In this document: piece after piece, positions 26,489 through 38,299 of the stretch | Numbering within the stretch: the stretch's first letter is position 1 | How the letters are laid out: the number at the start of each line of letters is the position of its first letter | Notes under the pieces: generated by a model | What the model was told of the DNA's origin: nothing | Seen by the model: only the letters and a program-made list of their open reading frames with translations | The model's database searches: none | Made by a program: the position numbers and the translations under genes | Assembly: GCA_003599575.1 (NCBI GenBank) | Contig: QZKV01000065.1 | Coordinates: 1-64,000 of the forward strand | Direction: 5' to 3' | Length of the DNA stretch: 64,000 nucleotides | Origin: Desulfobacteraceae bacterium | Lineage (GTDB): Bacteria; Desulfobacterota; Desulfobacteria; Desulfobacterales; Desulfosarcinaceae

Positions 26489-28101
26489 CCGCTATGGATA
26501 ATCCTGTTTTCGCCAGCTTTCCCATTCTGTCGTTCATTACGTTCTTACCGAGCCTGGGAGCGGCCTTCCTCATTTTATTCATCAAAAAGGAATGGCACAA
26601 CGGCATTAAATGGACCGCCCTTTTGGTATCGCTTTTGACCTTGCTACTTTCCCTCTATCTGCCCATGGCGTTTGACACCCAAACGAGCGCATTGCAGTGG
26701 GTGGAAAAAAAAGTCTGGATCGATCGGTTCGGCATTCATTATTTCCTTGGAGTGGATGGGATCAGCCTGCTGCTAATTATACTTACCACCTTGATAGCGG
26801 TGATCTGCATACTGGCCTCCTGGACGGAAATAACCCTCCGGCTGAAAGCCTATATGGCGCTCTTTCTATTCATCGAAACCGGCTGCCTGGGGGTATTTTT
26901 GGCGATGGACCTTTTCCTGTTTTATGTCTTCTGGGAAGTGGTCCTGATCCCCATGGTCTTCATAATCGGCATCTGGGGCAGCACGCGCAGGCTTTATTCT
27001 TCGATTAAATTTTTTCTTTTTACGTTCACCGGCAGTCTGTTTATGCTCCTGGGCATCCTGGCGCTTTATTTCTACCACGGCGAACTGACCGGAGTATATA
27101 CCTTTGATGCGACAGTCCTTTTCGGAAATCCGGTTCCAGCGGACATACAGATATGGATATTCCTGGCCTTGTTTTTGGGTTTTGCGGTCAAGGTGCCCAT
27201 GTTTCCATTGCACACCTGGCTTCCGGATGCCCACACCGAGGCGCCTACGGCCGGCAGCATCCTGTTGGCGGCGGTGCTGCTGAAACTGGGAACTTACGGG
27301 TTTATCCGCTTCAGCTTGCCGCTGCTGCCCAATGCCAGCATTCAATTGGCCCCGCTGATGATCGCGCTGGCTTTATTCGCCATCCTCTATGGTGCCTATG
27401 TCACCATTGCCCAGAAAGATCTGAAGAAGCTGGTGGCCTATTCCAGCATCAGCCATATGGGATTCGTCATGCTGGGGATCTTTGTTTTCAATATCGAAGG
27501 ACTTAAGGGCGGCTTGCTGCAGATGATCAATCACGGCATCAGTACGGGTGCGCTCTTCCTGCTGGTCGGCATGCTTTATGAGCGCACCCATCAGCGCATG
27601 ATTGACGACTATGGGGGGCTCATCAAAACGCTTCCGGTTTATGGGATATTATTTCTGGCCGTTCTGCTCTCTTCCATGGGCATGCCGGTCACCAATGGCT
27701 TCATCGGCGAGCTCTTTGTACTCATCGGCGCCTATAAAGCCGGATGGTTTTATGCGCTGCCGGTGGTGATCGGTATTCTCTTAGGGGCGGTCTACCTGTT
27801 GTGGATGTTTCAGCGCGTCTTTTTGGGAGATTCGGCCCATCAAGGGCCGATCGGCCTCAGAGATATGGGGTTCAGGGAAAAAATCGCCATGATCCCCATT
27901 ATTTTCATGATCTTCTGGATCGGCCTGTATCCGCAGCCTTTGTTAAGGGTGACCGATGCCTCGCTGAATCACCTGGCCCGCGTGGTGGCGGAGAATTCGA
28001 AAAAGAGCACAGTTGCTGATGCGAACCTGGCGGATTCAACTGAAAAACCGGCCATGCCAAGTACACACATTCGCAAGTATGATGACAGGAAGCTCAAATA
28101 A
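26479..28101 (+). CDS. NADH-quinone oxidoreductase subunit M, second copy (NuoM2)
   Basis: 540 residues. It retains the pump glutamate (FYVFWEVVLIPMVFIIG) and lysines (FAVKVPMFPLHTWLPDAH, AVLLKLGTYGF). A second NuoM in the same operon together with an elongated NuoL lateral helix defines the '2M' class of complex I, previously noted in groups such as Nitrospira, and predicted to move one more proton per NADH. Here the start overlaps the end of the first nuoM; its stop is followed one base later by the nuoN ATG. The last 40 residues are hydrophilic and probably not conserved. Confidence 0.93.
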   Translation: MSMTAMDNPVFASFPILSFITFLPSLGAAFLILFIKKEWHNGIKWTALLVSLLTLLLSLYLPMAFDTQTSALQWVEKKVWIDRFGIHYFLGVDGISLLLIILTTLIAVICILASWTEITLRLKAYMALFLFIETGCLGVFLAMDLFLFYVFWEVVLIPMVFIIGIWGSTRRLYSSIKFFLFTFTGSLFMLLGILALYFYHGELTGVYTFDATVLFGNPVPADIQIWIFLALFLGFAVKVPMFPLHTWLPDAHTEAPTAGSILLAAVLLKLGTYGFIRFSLPLLPNASIQLAPLMIALALFAILYGAYVTIAQKDLKKLVAYSSISHMGFVMLGIFVFNIEGLKGGLLQMINHGISTGALFLLVGMLYERTHQRMIDDYGGLIKTLPVYGILFLAVLLSSMGMPVTNGFIGELFVLIGAYKAGWFYALPVVIGILLGAVYLLWMFQRVFLGDSAHQGPIGLRDMGFREKIAMIPIIFMIFWIGLYPQPLLRVTDASLNHLARVVAENSKKSTVADANLADSTEKPAMPSTHIRKYDDRKLK

Positions 28102-28102
28102 T

Positions 28103-29554
28103 ATGCCGTTTGAAAGTCTAAACATCAGCTTTACGGCGGTGATGCCGGAAATTCTACTGACCGGCCTCGCCTTGGTTGTCCTTGTCACTGATTTCTTCAT
28201 CAGCCAGCAGCACAAGGTCGTATTGGGCTACCTGAGTGTTTCCGGCTTGGTGATCCTTTTGCCCGCAGCCGTGATGAGCGTCGACCCGGTGCCCTCTTTC
28301 GGAGGTACGGTCACCGCCGACGCCTTTTCCGCTTTCTTTAAAGCCATTTTCATCATTGCCGGCATTCTGACGCTTTCCGTTTCCACGGACTATTTGAAAA
28401 AAAGCAGCATTCACAGGGGCGAGTACTATTACCTTGTTCTTTTCGCCATCCTGGGCATGATGGTTTTGGCCTCTGCCAACGACCTCTTGAATTTCTATGT
28501 CGGCTTGGAGCTCATGGCGCTCTCATTTTATATATTGGTCGCTTTGGGGGCCAGACGAACCCTTTCAGTGGAAGGGGCGCTCAAATATTTTATTTTAGGA
28601 GCGCTTTCATCCGGAATCCTGCTGTATGGCATATCGTGTGCCTATGGATTCGGAGGCACCACCAACCTGGTGGAGATTGCGCGCCAGGCTGTTCAGACCC
28701 CGGAGCGCAATCCGTTTTTACTTCTGGCGATTGTTCTGATCATGGCCGGTTTTGCATTCAAAGTGGCCCTGTTTCCTTTTCACTTATGGGCTCCGGATGC
28801 CTACCAGGGGGCGCCCGTTCCCATCACGGCCCTGCTATCGGTAGGGTCCAAAGCCGCCGCTTTCGCCGTCTTTTTAAGAATCTTTTTAGTCGCTTTGCCT
28901 GCATTTCAACTTCAATGGTCAGAATTGCTGTGGCTGCTTTCGGTCGGCACGATGATCTTCGGCAGTGTCGTGGCGATTTCCCAGAAAAGCATTATCCGAA
29001 TGATGGCCTACAGCAGCATCGCCCATGCCGGCATTATCGTCATCGGCCTGCTGGTTCGTAATCGGACCGGGATTGCAGGAATTTTGTATTACTTAATGGT
29101 ATACACGTTCATGAACATCGGGGTTTTCACCGTTATAACGATGGTGTTGAAGAGGGATCGCAGCGGTGAAGATCTGTATGAATATAAGGGCCTGGCCGCC
29201 CGCCATCCCGCACTCGCCTTTTTAATGGCGCTCTACCTGCTGGCGTTGGCCGGAGTGCCGCCCACAGGCGGTTTTACGGCCAAATTTTTTATCCTGGCGG
29301 CCGCCGTCGACGCGGGCTACTATTGGCTCGCCGTCATCGGGGTTATCGCCACCGCCATCGCCCTGTTTTTTTACGCCAAGGTCATCTACTACATGTACAT
29401 GAAAGAGCCGGAAAGGATCTTTATGGATTCCCCTCCGGGGCCGGCCAGCCGGATGGTGCTTGGGGTCACCGCCGCCGGCACCGTAATCCCGGGGGTGTAT
29501 CCGGCGCCTTTTGTGGAAATGGCGCAAAAAGCGATTGAACCCTTTTTAATGTGA
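28103..29554 (+). CDS. nuoN: NADH-quinone oxidoreductase subunit N
   Basis: 483 residues. Antiporter-like subunit with glutamate (FYVGLELMALSFYILVALG) and lysine (GFAFKVALFPFHLWAPDAY) in place. The start at 28103 follows the nuoM2 stop by one base; the longer frame from 28013 merely reads nuoM2 sequence. Last conserved gene of the operon. Confidence 0.95.
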   Translation: MPFESLNISFTAVMPEILLTGLALVVLVTDFFISQQHKVVLGYLSVSGLVILLPAAVMSVDPVPSFGGTVTADAFSAFFKAIFIIAGILTLSVSTDYLKKSSIHRGEYYYLVLFAILGMMVLASANDLLNFYVGLELMALSFYILVALGARRTLSVEGALKYFILGALSSGILLYGISCAYGFGGTTNLVEIARQAVQTPERNPFLLLAIVLIMAGFAFKVALFPFHLWAPDAYQGAPVPITALLSVGSKAAAFAVFLRIFLVALPAFQLQWSELLWLLSVGTMIFGSVVAISQKSIIRMMAYSSIAHAGIIVIGLLVRNRTGIAGILYYLMVYTFMNIGVFTVITMVLKRDRSGEDLYEYKGLAARHPALAFLMALYLLALAGVPPTGGFTAKFFILAAAVDAGYYWLAVIGVIATAIALFFYAKVIYYMYMKEPERIFMDSPPGPASRMVLGVTAAGTVIPGVYPAPFVEMAQKAIEPFLM

Positions 29555-29564
29555 CGGAACAGGC

Positions 29565-29735
29565 ATGGATGATCCGAAAGACATTTTTCCGGCTGATGAT
29601 AGAGCGTCCAGACACAATTGGCGGGATCTGCCCTTTGACGCCGTCACAAATTTCTCCCTGCTCGGCTGGATCCTGGGCAAAATAAGAAGAGATATAAAAT
29701 CGGAAGAAAAGATCGATCTGACGCTGGAAGAATAA
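29565..29735 (+). CDS. Small conserved-looking protein after nuoN, 56 residues
   Basis: Unrecognised. It starts at the ATG at 29565 (GGAACAGGC upstream), 10 bp after nuoN, and ends at TAA 29733-29735. The peptide (MDDPKDIFPADDRASRHNWR..., then FDAVTNFSLLGWILGKIRRD) has an acidic N-terminus, a short amphipathic/hydrophobic centre and a charged tail. Position and spacing make it the last gene of the nuo transcript. A role with complex I, for example as a small accessory subunit, is only a guess from position. Confidence 0.6.
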   Translation: MDDPKDIFPADDRASRHNWRDLPFDAVTNFSLLGWILGKIRRDIKSEEKIDLTLEE

Positions 29736-29740
29736 ACACA

Positions 29741-30871
29741 CTATAATCGATTGATCCGGTTGCTCAGACTGAGTCCCCTCAAACTCTCTAAACCTTTCCT
29801 GCCTTTATACTGAAGCATGACTTGGTGGGAATCGCCCATGCCGAACAGGAGCCCCTTGATTTTCAGCAGCTCACTTTGAAAGGTCTTGTCGCGTTCCAAC
29901 TCTCTTGCGACGAGCCGATCGATCCCCAGGGACGCCAGAAATGCTCCCTGGGAACAGTATCCGATTGTTTTCAGTCCTGATTTCTCACCCCAGTCGCTGA
30001 GGGCGGTGAAGTTTATGTGGGCCGTGATGTCCTGATTGCCTACATTCGCCAAAGGATTTTCATTGACCCTGTGGTTTGAATAAGCAAGCAGGGTGCCTTT
30101 GCGCCTTTGAGGAGAATAGTATTCGTGCGCGCAATACCCGTAATCTATGGTGATAATAAATCCTTCGGCGAGGATATGATTCAAATTCGCAAGAAAGTTT
30201 TCGACTCTTAGATTCGCCTCGGTCCGGTAGCCGCTTATTTTCGGCAATCGATACCGTTTGATATACGCCTCCAAATCGCTTGTGCTGAGGTCGCCATCAA
30301 TTTCTTTAAACGCTTTGTCATTCGACCCGACGTAGATTTCCCGCGGGACGGCCTGTTCATTCATGCGCAGAAGGTGGACCGGAAAAGCGTCCAACAGCTC
30401 GTTTGAAACGACACAGCCGCAGAACCGATCAACTTGGTCAAGAGATGATTTCCATTCCAGCAAATCCCCATAGCGGCCTAGGATTCTCTTCTGAACCTCA
30501 ACGGCGGACGGGTTTTTCTCGACGATGACATAGCGCCAGCCGTGCTTCCAGGACAGCTCATCCATGACGTAGCTGATAATTCCTTCGGCAAGGAATCCTT
30601 TACCGGCGCCGACTTCAACAATGGCAAAACGCTCCGGGTCGCCGATGATGCGTTTCATTTCATCCAACTGCACCGCGAGAAGCCAACCGAAAATCGGGTG
30701 CAAATGCGGCCCCGTGTAAAAATCTCCTCCAGGACCGATCCTCACGGCATCCGACATGTAATACCCGCCCTGTGGATGATAAAGGGCCATCTCCATGAAG
30801 GTTTCAAATGTGACGGGACCTTCCCTTTCGATTTTCTTCATGATGATCTGCTCAAGTCGGTTTTCGAGCAT
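29741..30871 (-). CDS. MidA/NDUFAF7-family SAM-dependent methyltransferase
   Basis: 376 residues. Family features are the N-terminal EGPVTFETFMEMALYHPQGGYY and DFYTGPHLHPIFGWLLA, the SAM-binding FAIVEVGAGKGFLAEGI, the acidic/asparagine motif VVSNELLDAFPVHLLR, and IITIDYGYCAHEYYSPQR with NPLANVGNQDITAHINFTAL. In mitochondria NDUFAF7 dimethylates an arginine of NDUFS2 and is required for complex I assembly. The gene converges on the nuo operon with 5 bp between the ends, and the target arginine is retained in NuoD (R51). NuoD methylation is therefore a plausible, testable role. It is probably co-transcribed with the upstream hydrolase. Confidence 0.9.
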   Translation of the reverse strand: MLENRLEQIIMKKIEREGPVTFETFMEMALYHPQGGYYMSDAVRIGPGGDFYTGPHLHPIFGWLLAVQLDEMKRIIGDPERFAIVEVGAGKGFLAEGIISYVMDELSWKHGWRYVIVEKNPSAVEVQKRILGRYGDLLEWKSSLDQVDRFCGCVVSNELLDAFPVHLLRMNEQAVPREIYVGSNDKAFKEIDGDLSTSDLEAYIKRYRLPKISGYRTEANLRVENFLANLNHILAEGFIITIDYGYCAHEYYSPQRRKGTLLAYSNHRVNENPLANVGNQDITAHINFTALSDWGEKSGLKTIGYCSQGAFLASLGIDRLVARELERDKTFQSELLKIKGLLFGMGDSHQVMLQYKGRKGLESLRGLSLSNRINRL

Positions 30872-30927
30872 AATGCGTTTATCCTCGGCGGCAATTCTTT
30901 TCTTCTTTTTTGTCCGGGTTGCGATCC

Positions 30928-31713
30928 TCAGGAAGTCGAACGTAGAAAACCGGTGATGGCTTCGACGGTTTGCTCCTGTGCATCCGCATGGAGCCAGTGG
31001 CCGGCCCCGTCTATAATGACGATGCGGGCGTTTGGGTAATATCGCCGAATGAGGCCGGTATCTTCTTCGGTAATGTATTCCGACTCGCTGCCGCTGATGA
31101 ACAACGCAAAGTTCGGGTACTGGTTTTTTAACTGTGGCCCCTGGCTCAACTCGTCAAGATGTGGATAGATCGCGGCGAGGTTGATTTTCCACCGGTACCG
31201 TCCATCGGCCCCGCGCACCAGGTTTTTGAGCAAAAACTGCCGGGTGGCCAGCGCAGGGATCGACCCCGCCAGTGCATCTAGCGCTTCCTTGCGGCTCTTC
31301 ATGCGGCTTAAATCCAGATCGATCATGGCCTTGAGGATCTCCCGGTGACCGCCTGGATAGGGTCTGGGTGCGATGTCCAAAATGATGAGGCGTTCGGCTT
31401 TTTCCGGAAACCGGTCGGCAAAGGCCATGACGATCTTGCCTCCCAGGGAGTGTCCCAAAAGGATTGCTTTTTCGATGTGCTGCTGCTCCATGAATCCTTG
31501 CAGGTCTTGGACCAGCGCGTCATAGCTGAAATCCGCGCTGGAGGGGGAATCCCCGTGGTTGCGCAGGTCGAGTGCAAAAACGGTCCAATCCTGCGAAAGC
31601 CGCAGGCCGATGGACTGCCAGTTCACTGCGGACCCGAAAAGGCCGTGGACGACGATCAGCGGTTTTCCGGATCCCCAGCGGCGATAGTTCAAGTTCAAAG
31701 GATCAGCGTTCAT
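30928..31713 (-). CDS. Alpha/beta-hydrolase (YbfF-like esterase)
   Basis: 261 residues from the ATG at 31713, which has GAGG 7 bases upstream. The open frame continues far upstream only because a frameshifted antiporter gene reads through into it. Family features are the oxyanion loop VVHGLFGSAVNW, LDLRNHGDSP, the nucleophile elbow GHSLGGK and the late catalytic histidine GAGHWLHADAQEQ. It resembles the YbfF/Imo32 group of acyl esterases. Substrate unknown. Gap to the methyltransferase gene is 56 bp. Confidence 0.9.
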   Translation of the reverse strand: MNADPLNLNYRRWGSGKPLIVVHGLFGSAVNWQSIGLRLSQDWTVFALDLRNHGDSPSSADFSYDALVQDLQGFMEQQHIEKAILLGHSLGGKIVMAFADRFPEKAERLIILDIAPRPYPGGHREILKAMIDLDLSRMKSRKEALDALAGSIPALATRQFLLKNLVRGADGRYRWKINLAAIYPHLDELSQGPQLKNQYPNFALFISGSESEYITEEDTGLIRRYYPNARIVIIDGAGHWLHADAQEQTVEAITGFLRSTS

Positions 31714-31861
31714 TTTTGCCTCTTTACGATCTTTTTGATTTTGAATGGTTTGCCAATTGCGTGCCCTATTTCGAACTTCAGTAATTGAGAACTGGATTGT
31801 CAGTACAGATGGCAGCCGCAATTTTTGCGGACTTGTGTTTTCCGGATATCCAAAATCCGGG

Positions 31862-32826
31862 TCAAACCGTATCACCCTTGGACATTTCGATCTTATCCAT
31901 GGCCGGCTTGGCGGTGATCCCGTGCAAGAAAATGGATAGGACCACCACGAAACTGACGGTTGACCAAAGCATATCCATTTCGTCGAATTTCGCATGATTG
32001 GCTGCATATGCCAGATAGTATAACGATCCGAAACCTCTGATTCCAAAAAACCGTAGCCGCGAATCATTTCTGTCAGGGAATAAGAGGTGAGCGTGGCAGC
32101 AATGGCCACAAGGCCTTCCCCGGCGGTAACGGCATTTTGGCCCGCTTTGGCGCTGAAAATGAAACGAGCCAGTAAATACCCGATTATTGCGCCTGACAGA
32201 ATCCCCACACCGACTTTATAGAAAAGATCATGCCAAAGCCATTCATAGAACCAGCCTGCATAGCCAGGCCGTGCCGCCGCCAATGCCAAGGCAAGACCGG
32301 TGAACGGGAAGGCCAGCCCGTCGTTGAACCCTGCCTCGGATGTCAAAGCAAAGCGCACTTCGCTTTTCTCGTTTGTAAGAGGTGGTAAACTCTGAACCTC
32401 GGAGGCAAGCACCGGGTCGGTGGGAGCTAAAACCGCCCCTAAGAGAATCGCGGCTTCCGGGGAAAAGCCAAGTATCCACCACGAGAGGAAGGCAAGCATG
32501 GCGATGCCGGCGATCATGGTAAAGCTGAGCAATTTCCAAGTGGACAGCCATCCCCTGAAACTCAGCGGTTGGTCAATTTTTAGTCCCACGCCCATGAGCG
32601 AGATGATCACAAGCAATTCGGTTACTCGCTCGGTAACGACCATGTGGGCCTGTGGCTGGGGAAATTCTCCGCCTTTAAAGAACCAGGCGATAACAACCCC
32701 CATGGCTATATAAATCATCGGAAACGAGATCGGTCTGCTTTTGAGCAGATGGGGCAAAAGAGCCGAGCCAAGGCAGGCGGCTCCTATGATAAGGAGCCAA
32801 AGAGTGTAGTCGATCCCTGATTCCAC
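31862..32826 (-). pseudogene. Na+(K+)/H+ antiporter (CPA1/NhaP-like), internal deletion and frameshift
   Basis: The start is probably the GTG at 32826 with AAGGAG 10 bases upstream. The first part is a good cation/proton antiporter: GAVLAPTDPVLASEVQSLPP, FALTSEAGFNDGLAFPFTGL. At about 32045-32052, in a run of six T, the frame changes: LTEMIRGYGF is followed in a different frame by GIRGFGSLYYLAYAANHAKF... and a stop at 31862-31864. In relatives about 90-100 residues with several helices separate those two segments, so there is both a deletion and a frameshift, as if recombination had occurred between two T-rich stretches. The product should be non-functional. Confidence 0.75.
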
Positions 32827-33043
32827 AAAAACTCTACTCCTTTTATAAACTGCGTCCAGGTTGGCCTTGGTCGATTGCACCGGAAGGGCTGCTGAATCGG
32901 GCCGTGGATAGCCGAGAAATTGAAAGAGCTTACTATCAGGAGATGCTGTGGCAGGTTATGGGGTATTGCTCGTATTCAATGCCCTTATTATATGAAGCGA
33001 AAAGATTCGATGCCGTTATCGAGCCGGGCAGGGCAAACATGTG

Positions 33044-35314
33044 TCAAGGCGCGATTGGGCGATCCGCAGGAAGCGCTTCGATCACCAGACCGGAAACCCG
33101 CTGAAAGCCCCTGGGCAGTTTTTTACCGCGTTTGCCGCGTTCGCCTGAAAACTCCCCAACCATATTGAAGGTCATCGAGAAGCTGCGTTTGCCTGCGTTG
33201 ACGATCAGTTTCTGGCGGCTGGAAACCAGCGCGAGATGATCCAAGCCATCTTCGCCGGACTTCAGGTCCTTGGAAGGTATCTGGATCATCTTGTTGCCTT
33301 TGCCGCGGGGCAATTGTGGCAGTACGTGGATGGGAAAAGCCAGCATGCGTCCCTGGCGGGTCACGGCCACGACCAGCTGCTCCGGGACGGTATCGTCGAT
33401 GGGCATGGGGTGCAGCGGCAAAGCCCCTGCAGGCAGGTTCAAAAAGGCTTTGCCTTTGGTGTTGCGTGTGATCATCTCCTGGAACACCGTGATAAACCCA
33501 TATCCCGCCGTGCTGGCGGCGAGCAGTTTTTGCTCAGGCTCTCCCATCAGGACGGCCACAAAGCGCGATTGCGGGGCGATTGACAAGAAGCCGGTCAGCG
33601 GCACGCCGTAGCTGCGCGCCGAGGGAAAGCTGTTGGGGTCGGCCGCATAGGTGCGGCCGTTGGAATCCATGAATATGGCCGCTTGATTGCTGCGGCCCAG
33701 GGCGGTGGACAGGTACCCGTCTCCGGCTTTGTAAATGAGCTCCAGCGGATCGATGTCATGGCCTTTGGCGGTCCGCACCCACCCCATCTGGGACACGATC
33801 ACCGTTATCGGCTCGACCGGGGCGAGCTCGGTTTTGGATATGGCCCGCGATTCGGTGCGCCGCACGATGCGCGTGCGCCGCGCATCACCGAATTGCGCGG
33901 CATCCTCGGTCAACTCTTTTTTGATCAGGTTGATCAGACGCCGCGGAGATGAGAGCACTTTTTCAATGGCGCTTTTTTCATCGGCGAGTTCTTTCTGCTC
34001 GGCCTTGAGCTTTTGTTCTTCCAGCCGCGCGAGCTGGCGCAAACGGATCTGCAGGATCGCCTCGGCCTGGCGTTCGCTGATGGAAAAGGCTTTGACCAGA
34101 TCGGGTTTGGGGTCGTCGCTGTTGCGGATGATCTTGATAATCAGGTCCAGGTTCAAAAAGGCGATCATCAAGCCTTCGAGCACGTGCAGGCGGTCCAAAA
34201 GCTGGTCGAGACGATGCTGCAGGCGCCGCTGGACGATCTGTTTGCGGAAGTCCAGCCATTCGGAAAGCAGCGCAAGCAGCCCCTTGACCTGGGGCTTGCG
34301 CTCACTGCCGATCATGTTGAGATTGACCTTGTAGGTATTTTCAAGATCGGTCGTGGCGCACAGGTGCGACATCAGCTCCTCGGCATCCACGCGGTTGGAG
34401 CGCGGGGTGATGACGATGCGCACCGGGGCTTCGCTGTCGCCTTCGTCACGGATGTCGGCCACCATGGGCAGCTTCTTCTGCTGCATCTGGGCGGCGATCT
34501 GCTCGATCACCTTGGTCGGCGAAACCTGATAGGGCAGCGCGGTCACGACGATATCGCCGTTTTCGGGCTGCCACACGGCGCGCATGCGGATGGTGCCTGA
34601 GCCGCTGCGGTAGATCTCGATGATTTCCGGTGCAGGAGTGATGATCTCGGCCTCGGTGGGATAGTCCGGCCCCAGAACATACCGGCATATCTCTTCCAGC
34701 GGTGCCTTGGGGTTGTCCAGCAGGTGCAGGCAGGCCTGCACCACTTCGCTCATGTTGTGCGGAGGGATATTGGTGGCCATGCCCACGGCAATGCCGCTGG
34801 CGCCGTTGAGAAGTATGTTGGGCAGGCGCGCCGGCAGGAACAAGGGCTCTTCGAGGGTGCCGTCGAAGTTGGGACCCCAGGGCACAGTGCCCATGCCCAG
34901 CTCGGAGAGCAGCAGCTCGGCATAGGGCGACAAGCGCGCCTCGGTATAGCGCATGGCGGCAAAAGACTTGGGATCGTCGACCGTGCCCCAGTTGCCCTGA
35001 CCCTCCACCAGCGGATAACGATAGGAAAACGGTTGCGCCATCAGCACCATGGCATCGTAGCAGGCCGTGTCGCCATGCGGGTGGTACTTGCCCAGCACAT
35101 CACCGATGGTGCGGGCGGCTTTTTTGGGTTTGGCCGGTGCGCTCAACCCCAGCTCGGACATGGCATACAGGATGCGCCGGTGCACCGGCTTGAGGCCGTC
35201 ACCGATAAACGGCAGGGCCCGGTCCATGATGACGTACATGGCATAGTTCAGATAGGATTGTTCACTGAATACATGAATCGGAATCGATTCGGCGGAGGTG
35301 TTATTCTCTACCAT
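33044..35314 (-). CDS. parC: DNA topoisomerase IV subunit A
   Basis: 756 residues, matching ParC rather than the longer GyrA. It cuts and rejoins DNA during decatenation. The catalytic tyrosine region ([21 protein letters not shown]) and QRDR ([23 protein letters not shown]) are present, as is [17 protein letters not shown]. The C-terminal domain is a short beta-pinwheel. It lies 59 bp downstream of parE and is surely co-transcribed with it. Confidence 0.93.
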   Translation of the reverse strand: MVENNTSAESIPIHVFSEQSYLNYAMYVIMDRALPFIGDGLKPVHRRILYAMSELGLSAPAKPKKAARTIGDVLGKYHPHGDTACYDAMVLMAQPFSYRYPLVEGQGNWGTVDDPKSFAAMRYTEARLSPYAELLLSELGMGTVPWGPNFDGTLEEPLFLPARLPNILLNGASGIAVGMATNIPPHNMSEVVQACLHLLDNPKAPLEEICRYVLGPDYPTEAEIITPAPEIIEIYRSGSGTIRMRAVWQPENGDIVVTALPYQVSPTKVIEQIAAQMQQKKLPMVADIRDEGDSEAPVRIVITPRSNRVDAEELMSHLCATTDLENTYKVNLNMIGSERKPQVKGLLALLSEWLDFRKQIVQRRLQHRLDQLLDRLHVLEGLMIAFLNLDLIIKIIRNSDDPKPDLVKAFSISERQAEAILQIRLRQLARLEEQKLKAEQKELADEKSAIEKVLSSPRRLINLIKKELTEDAAQFGDARRTRIVRRTESRAISKTELAPVEPITVIVSQMGWVRTAKGHDIDPLELIYKAGDGYLSTALGRSNQAAIFMDSNGRTYAADPNSFPSARSYGVPLTGFLSIAPQSRFVAVLMGEPEQKLLAASTAGYGFITVFQEMITRNTKGKAFLNLPAGALPLHPMPIDDTVPEQLVVAVTRQGRMLAFPIHVLPQLPRGKGNKMIQIPSKDLKSGEDGLDHLALVSSRQKLIVNAGKRSFSMTFNMVGEFSGERGKRGKKLPRGFQRVSGLVIEALPADRPIAP

Positions 35315-35373
35315 TTGCAGACTCGCTTATATCATTGAATCCCGCGGGCCACGGTCTAACGGCCTAACGCCCC

Positions 35374-37356
<1,983 letters not shown>

Positions 37357-37377
37357 TCAGCAAACCGACCTTATCAT

Positions 37378-37405
37378 GGACGGCAGAGGATAAAAAGAGC
37401 CGTCC
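37378..37405. repeat. Hairpin in the parE-nth divergent spacer
   Basis: GGACGGC (37378-37384) and GCCGTCC (37399-37405) form a 7-bp stem with a 14-base loop between divergent genes. It may be an operator or 5'-leader hairpin; no further evidence. Confidence 0.3.
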
Positions 37406-37575
37406 TTCAATCGCTTTCAGGCGCTTGAGCCCAGCCCTAAACGGCGCATGGTGAAGGTGGTGAATCGGATGGCTGCAATCTTCATTTTCGGTCCTATCTT
37501 ATCGGTCGTGCCGGCCGCATCCCGGAAGCGGTGTGGCCGGACCGCGGCGATAAACTCAAAAGAAAGGCGGAAAAG

Positions 37576-38247
37576 ATGCCCAAGCCAAGCCGAGTCGCCA
37601 AAGACAACGGCCGCCGGCAAAGAGTCCTGGCCGTCGCGCAAGAGTTGGAACGCCTGTTTCCGGACGCCAAGATCGCGCTCAACTATTCGAACCATTGGGA
37701 ACTTCTGGTGGCGGTGGTGCTTTCGGCGCAGTGCACCGATAAAAAAGTCAACGAGGTGACCGCCCGGTTGTTTAAAAAGTACCCAACGCTCGCGGATTAC
37801 CTGGCGGCGGATCGGACAGAATTTGAAGAGGATATCCGCCAAACCGGCTTTTTCCGCAATAAAGCCAAAAACGTTTTGGCCAGCGCCGAGATGGTCCGAT
37901 CAAAATTCGACGGCCGCGTTCCGCAGAAAATGGAGGACTTGCTGAGCCTTCCAGGGGTTGCTCGCAAAACGGCCAACATCGTGCAGGGCAACGCTTTCGG
38001 TATCGTGGAGGGAATCGCGGTAGATACCCATGTGCGCCGGTTGTCCCTGAAGCTGGGTCTGACCGAATACGACGATCCCAACAAAATCGAAAAAGAACTG
38101 ATGCAGCTGCTTCCCCGCGAGCAGTGGTTCAAATTCACTTATCGGATGATCGACTATGGGCGCAACATCTGCCCCGCCCGCAAACACGGGTGCCAGGACC
38201 ACCCCCTGACCCGCTTGTATCCCGACGCAGCGCAACGCTGGCCTTGA
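37576..38247 (+). CDS. nth: Endonuclease III with degenerate 4Fe-4S motif
   Basis: DNA glycosylase/AP lyase removing oxidised pyrimidines. 223 residues from the ATG at 37576 (AAAGGCGG upstream). The helix-hairpin-helix (LSLPGVARKTANIV) with catalytic lysine K131 and the catalytic aspartate D150 (AVDTHVRRLS) are intact. The C-terminal cluster should read C-x6-C-x2-C-x5-C; here only C199 and C206 remain, with H209 and Y215 in the other two places (NICPARKHGCQDH... RLY). Enzymatic activity is expected, but a classical cluster is not. Confidence 0.93.
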   Translation: MPKPSRVAKDNGRRQRVLAVAQELERLFPDAKIALNYSNHWELLVAVVLSAQCTDKKVNEVTARLFKKYPTLADYLAADRTEFEEDIRQTGFFRNKAKNVLASAEMVRSKFDGRVPQKMEDLLSLPGVARKTANIVQGNAFGIVEGIAVDTHVRRLSLKLGLTEYDDPNKIEKELMQLLPREQWFKFTYRMIDYGRNICPARKHGCQDHPLTRLYPDAAQRWP

Positions 38248-38282
38248 GAAGTGGCGCGCATCCACTTGCTTTCAGGGCCGGC

Positions 38283-38299
38283 TTGGCATTCGATGCCAA
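38283..38299. repeat. Short perfect inverted repeat upstream of the dioxygenase
   Basis: TTGGCAT-tcg-ATGCCAA, 7-bp arms, about 160 bp before the ring-cleaving dioxygenase start. It could be an operator; MhqO/MhqA-type dioxygenases are often repressor-controlled, but no regulator gene is adjacent. Confidence 0.3.

Noticed and set aside
24911-28101. Two nuoM genes as an assembly duplication
   Set aside because: The proteins differ along their whole length and NuoL shows the matching helix extension.
30928-32880. 650-residue antiporter-hydrolase fusion
   Set aside because: The join is a frameshifted antiporter reading through; the hydrolase has its own ribosome site and ATG at 31713.
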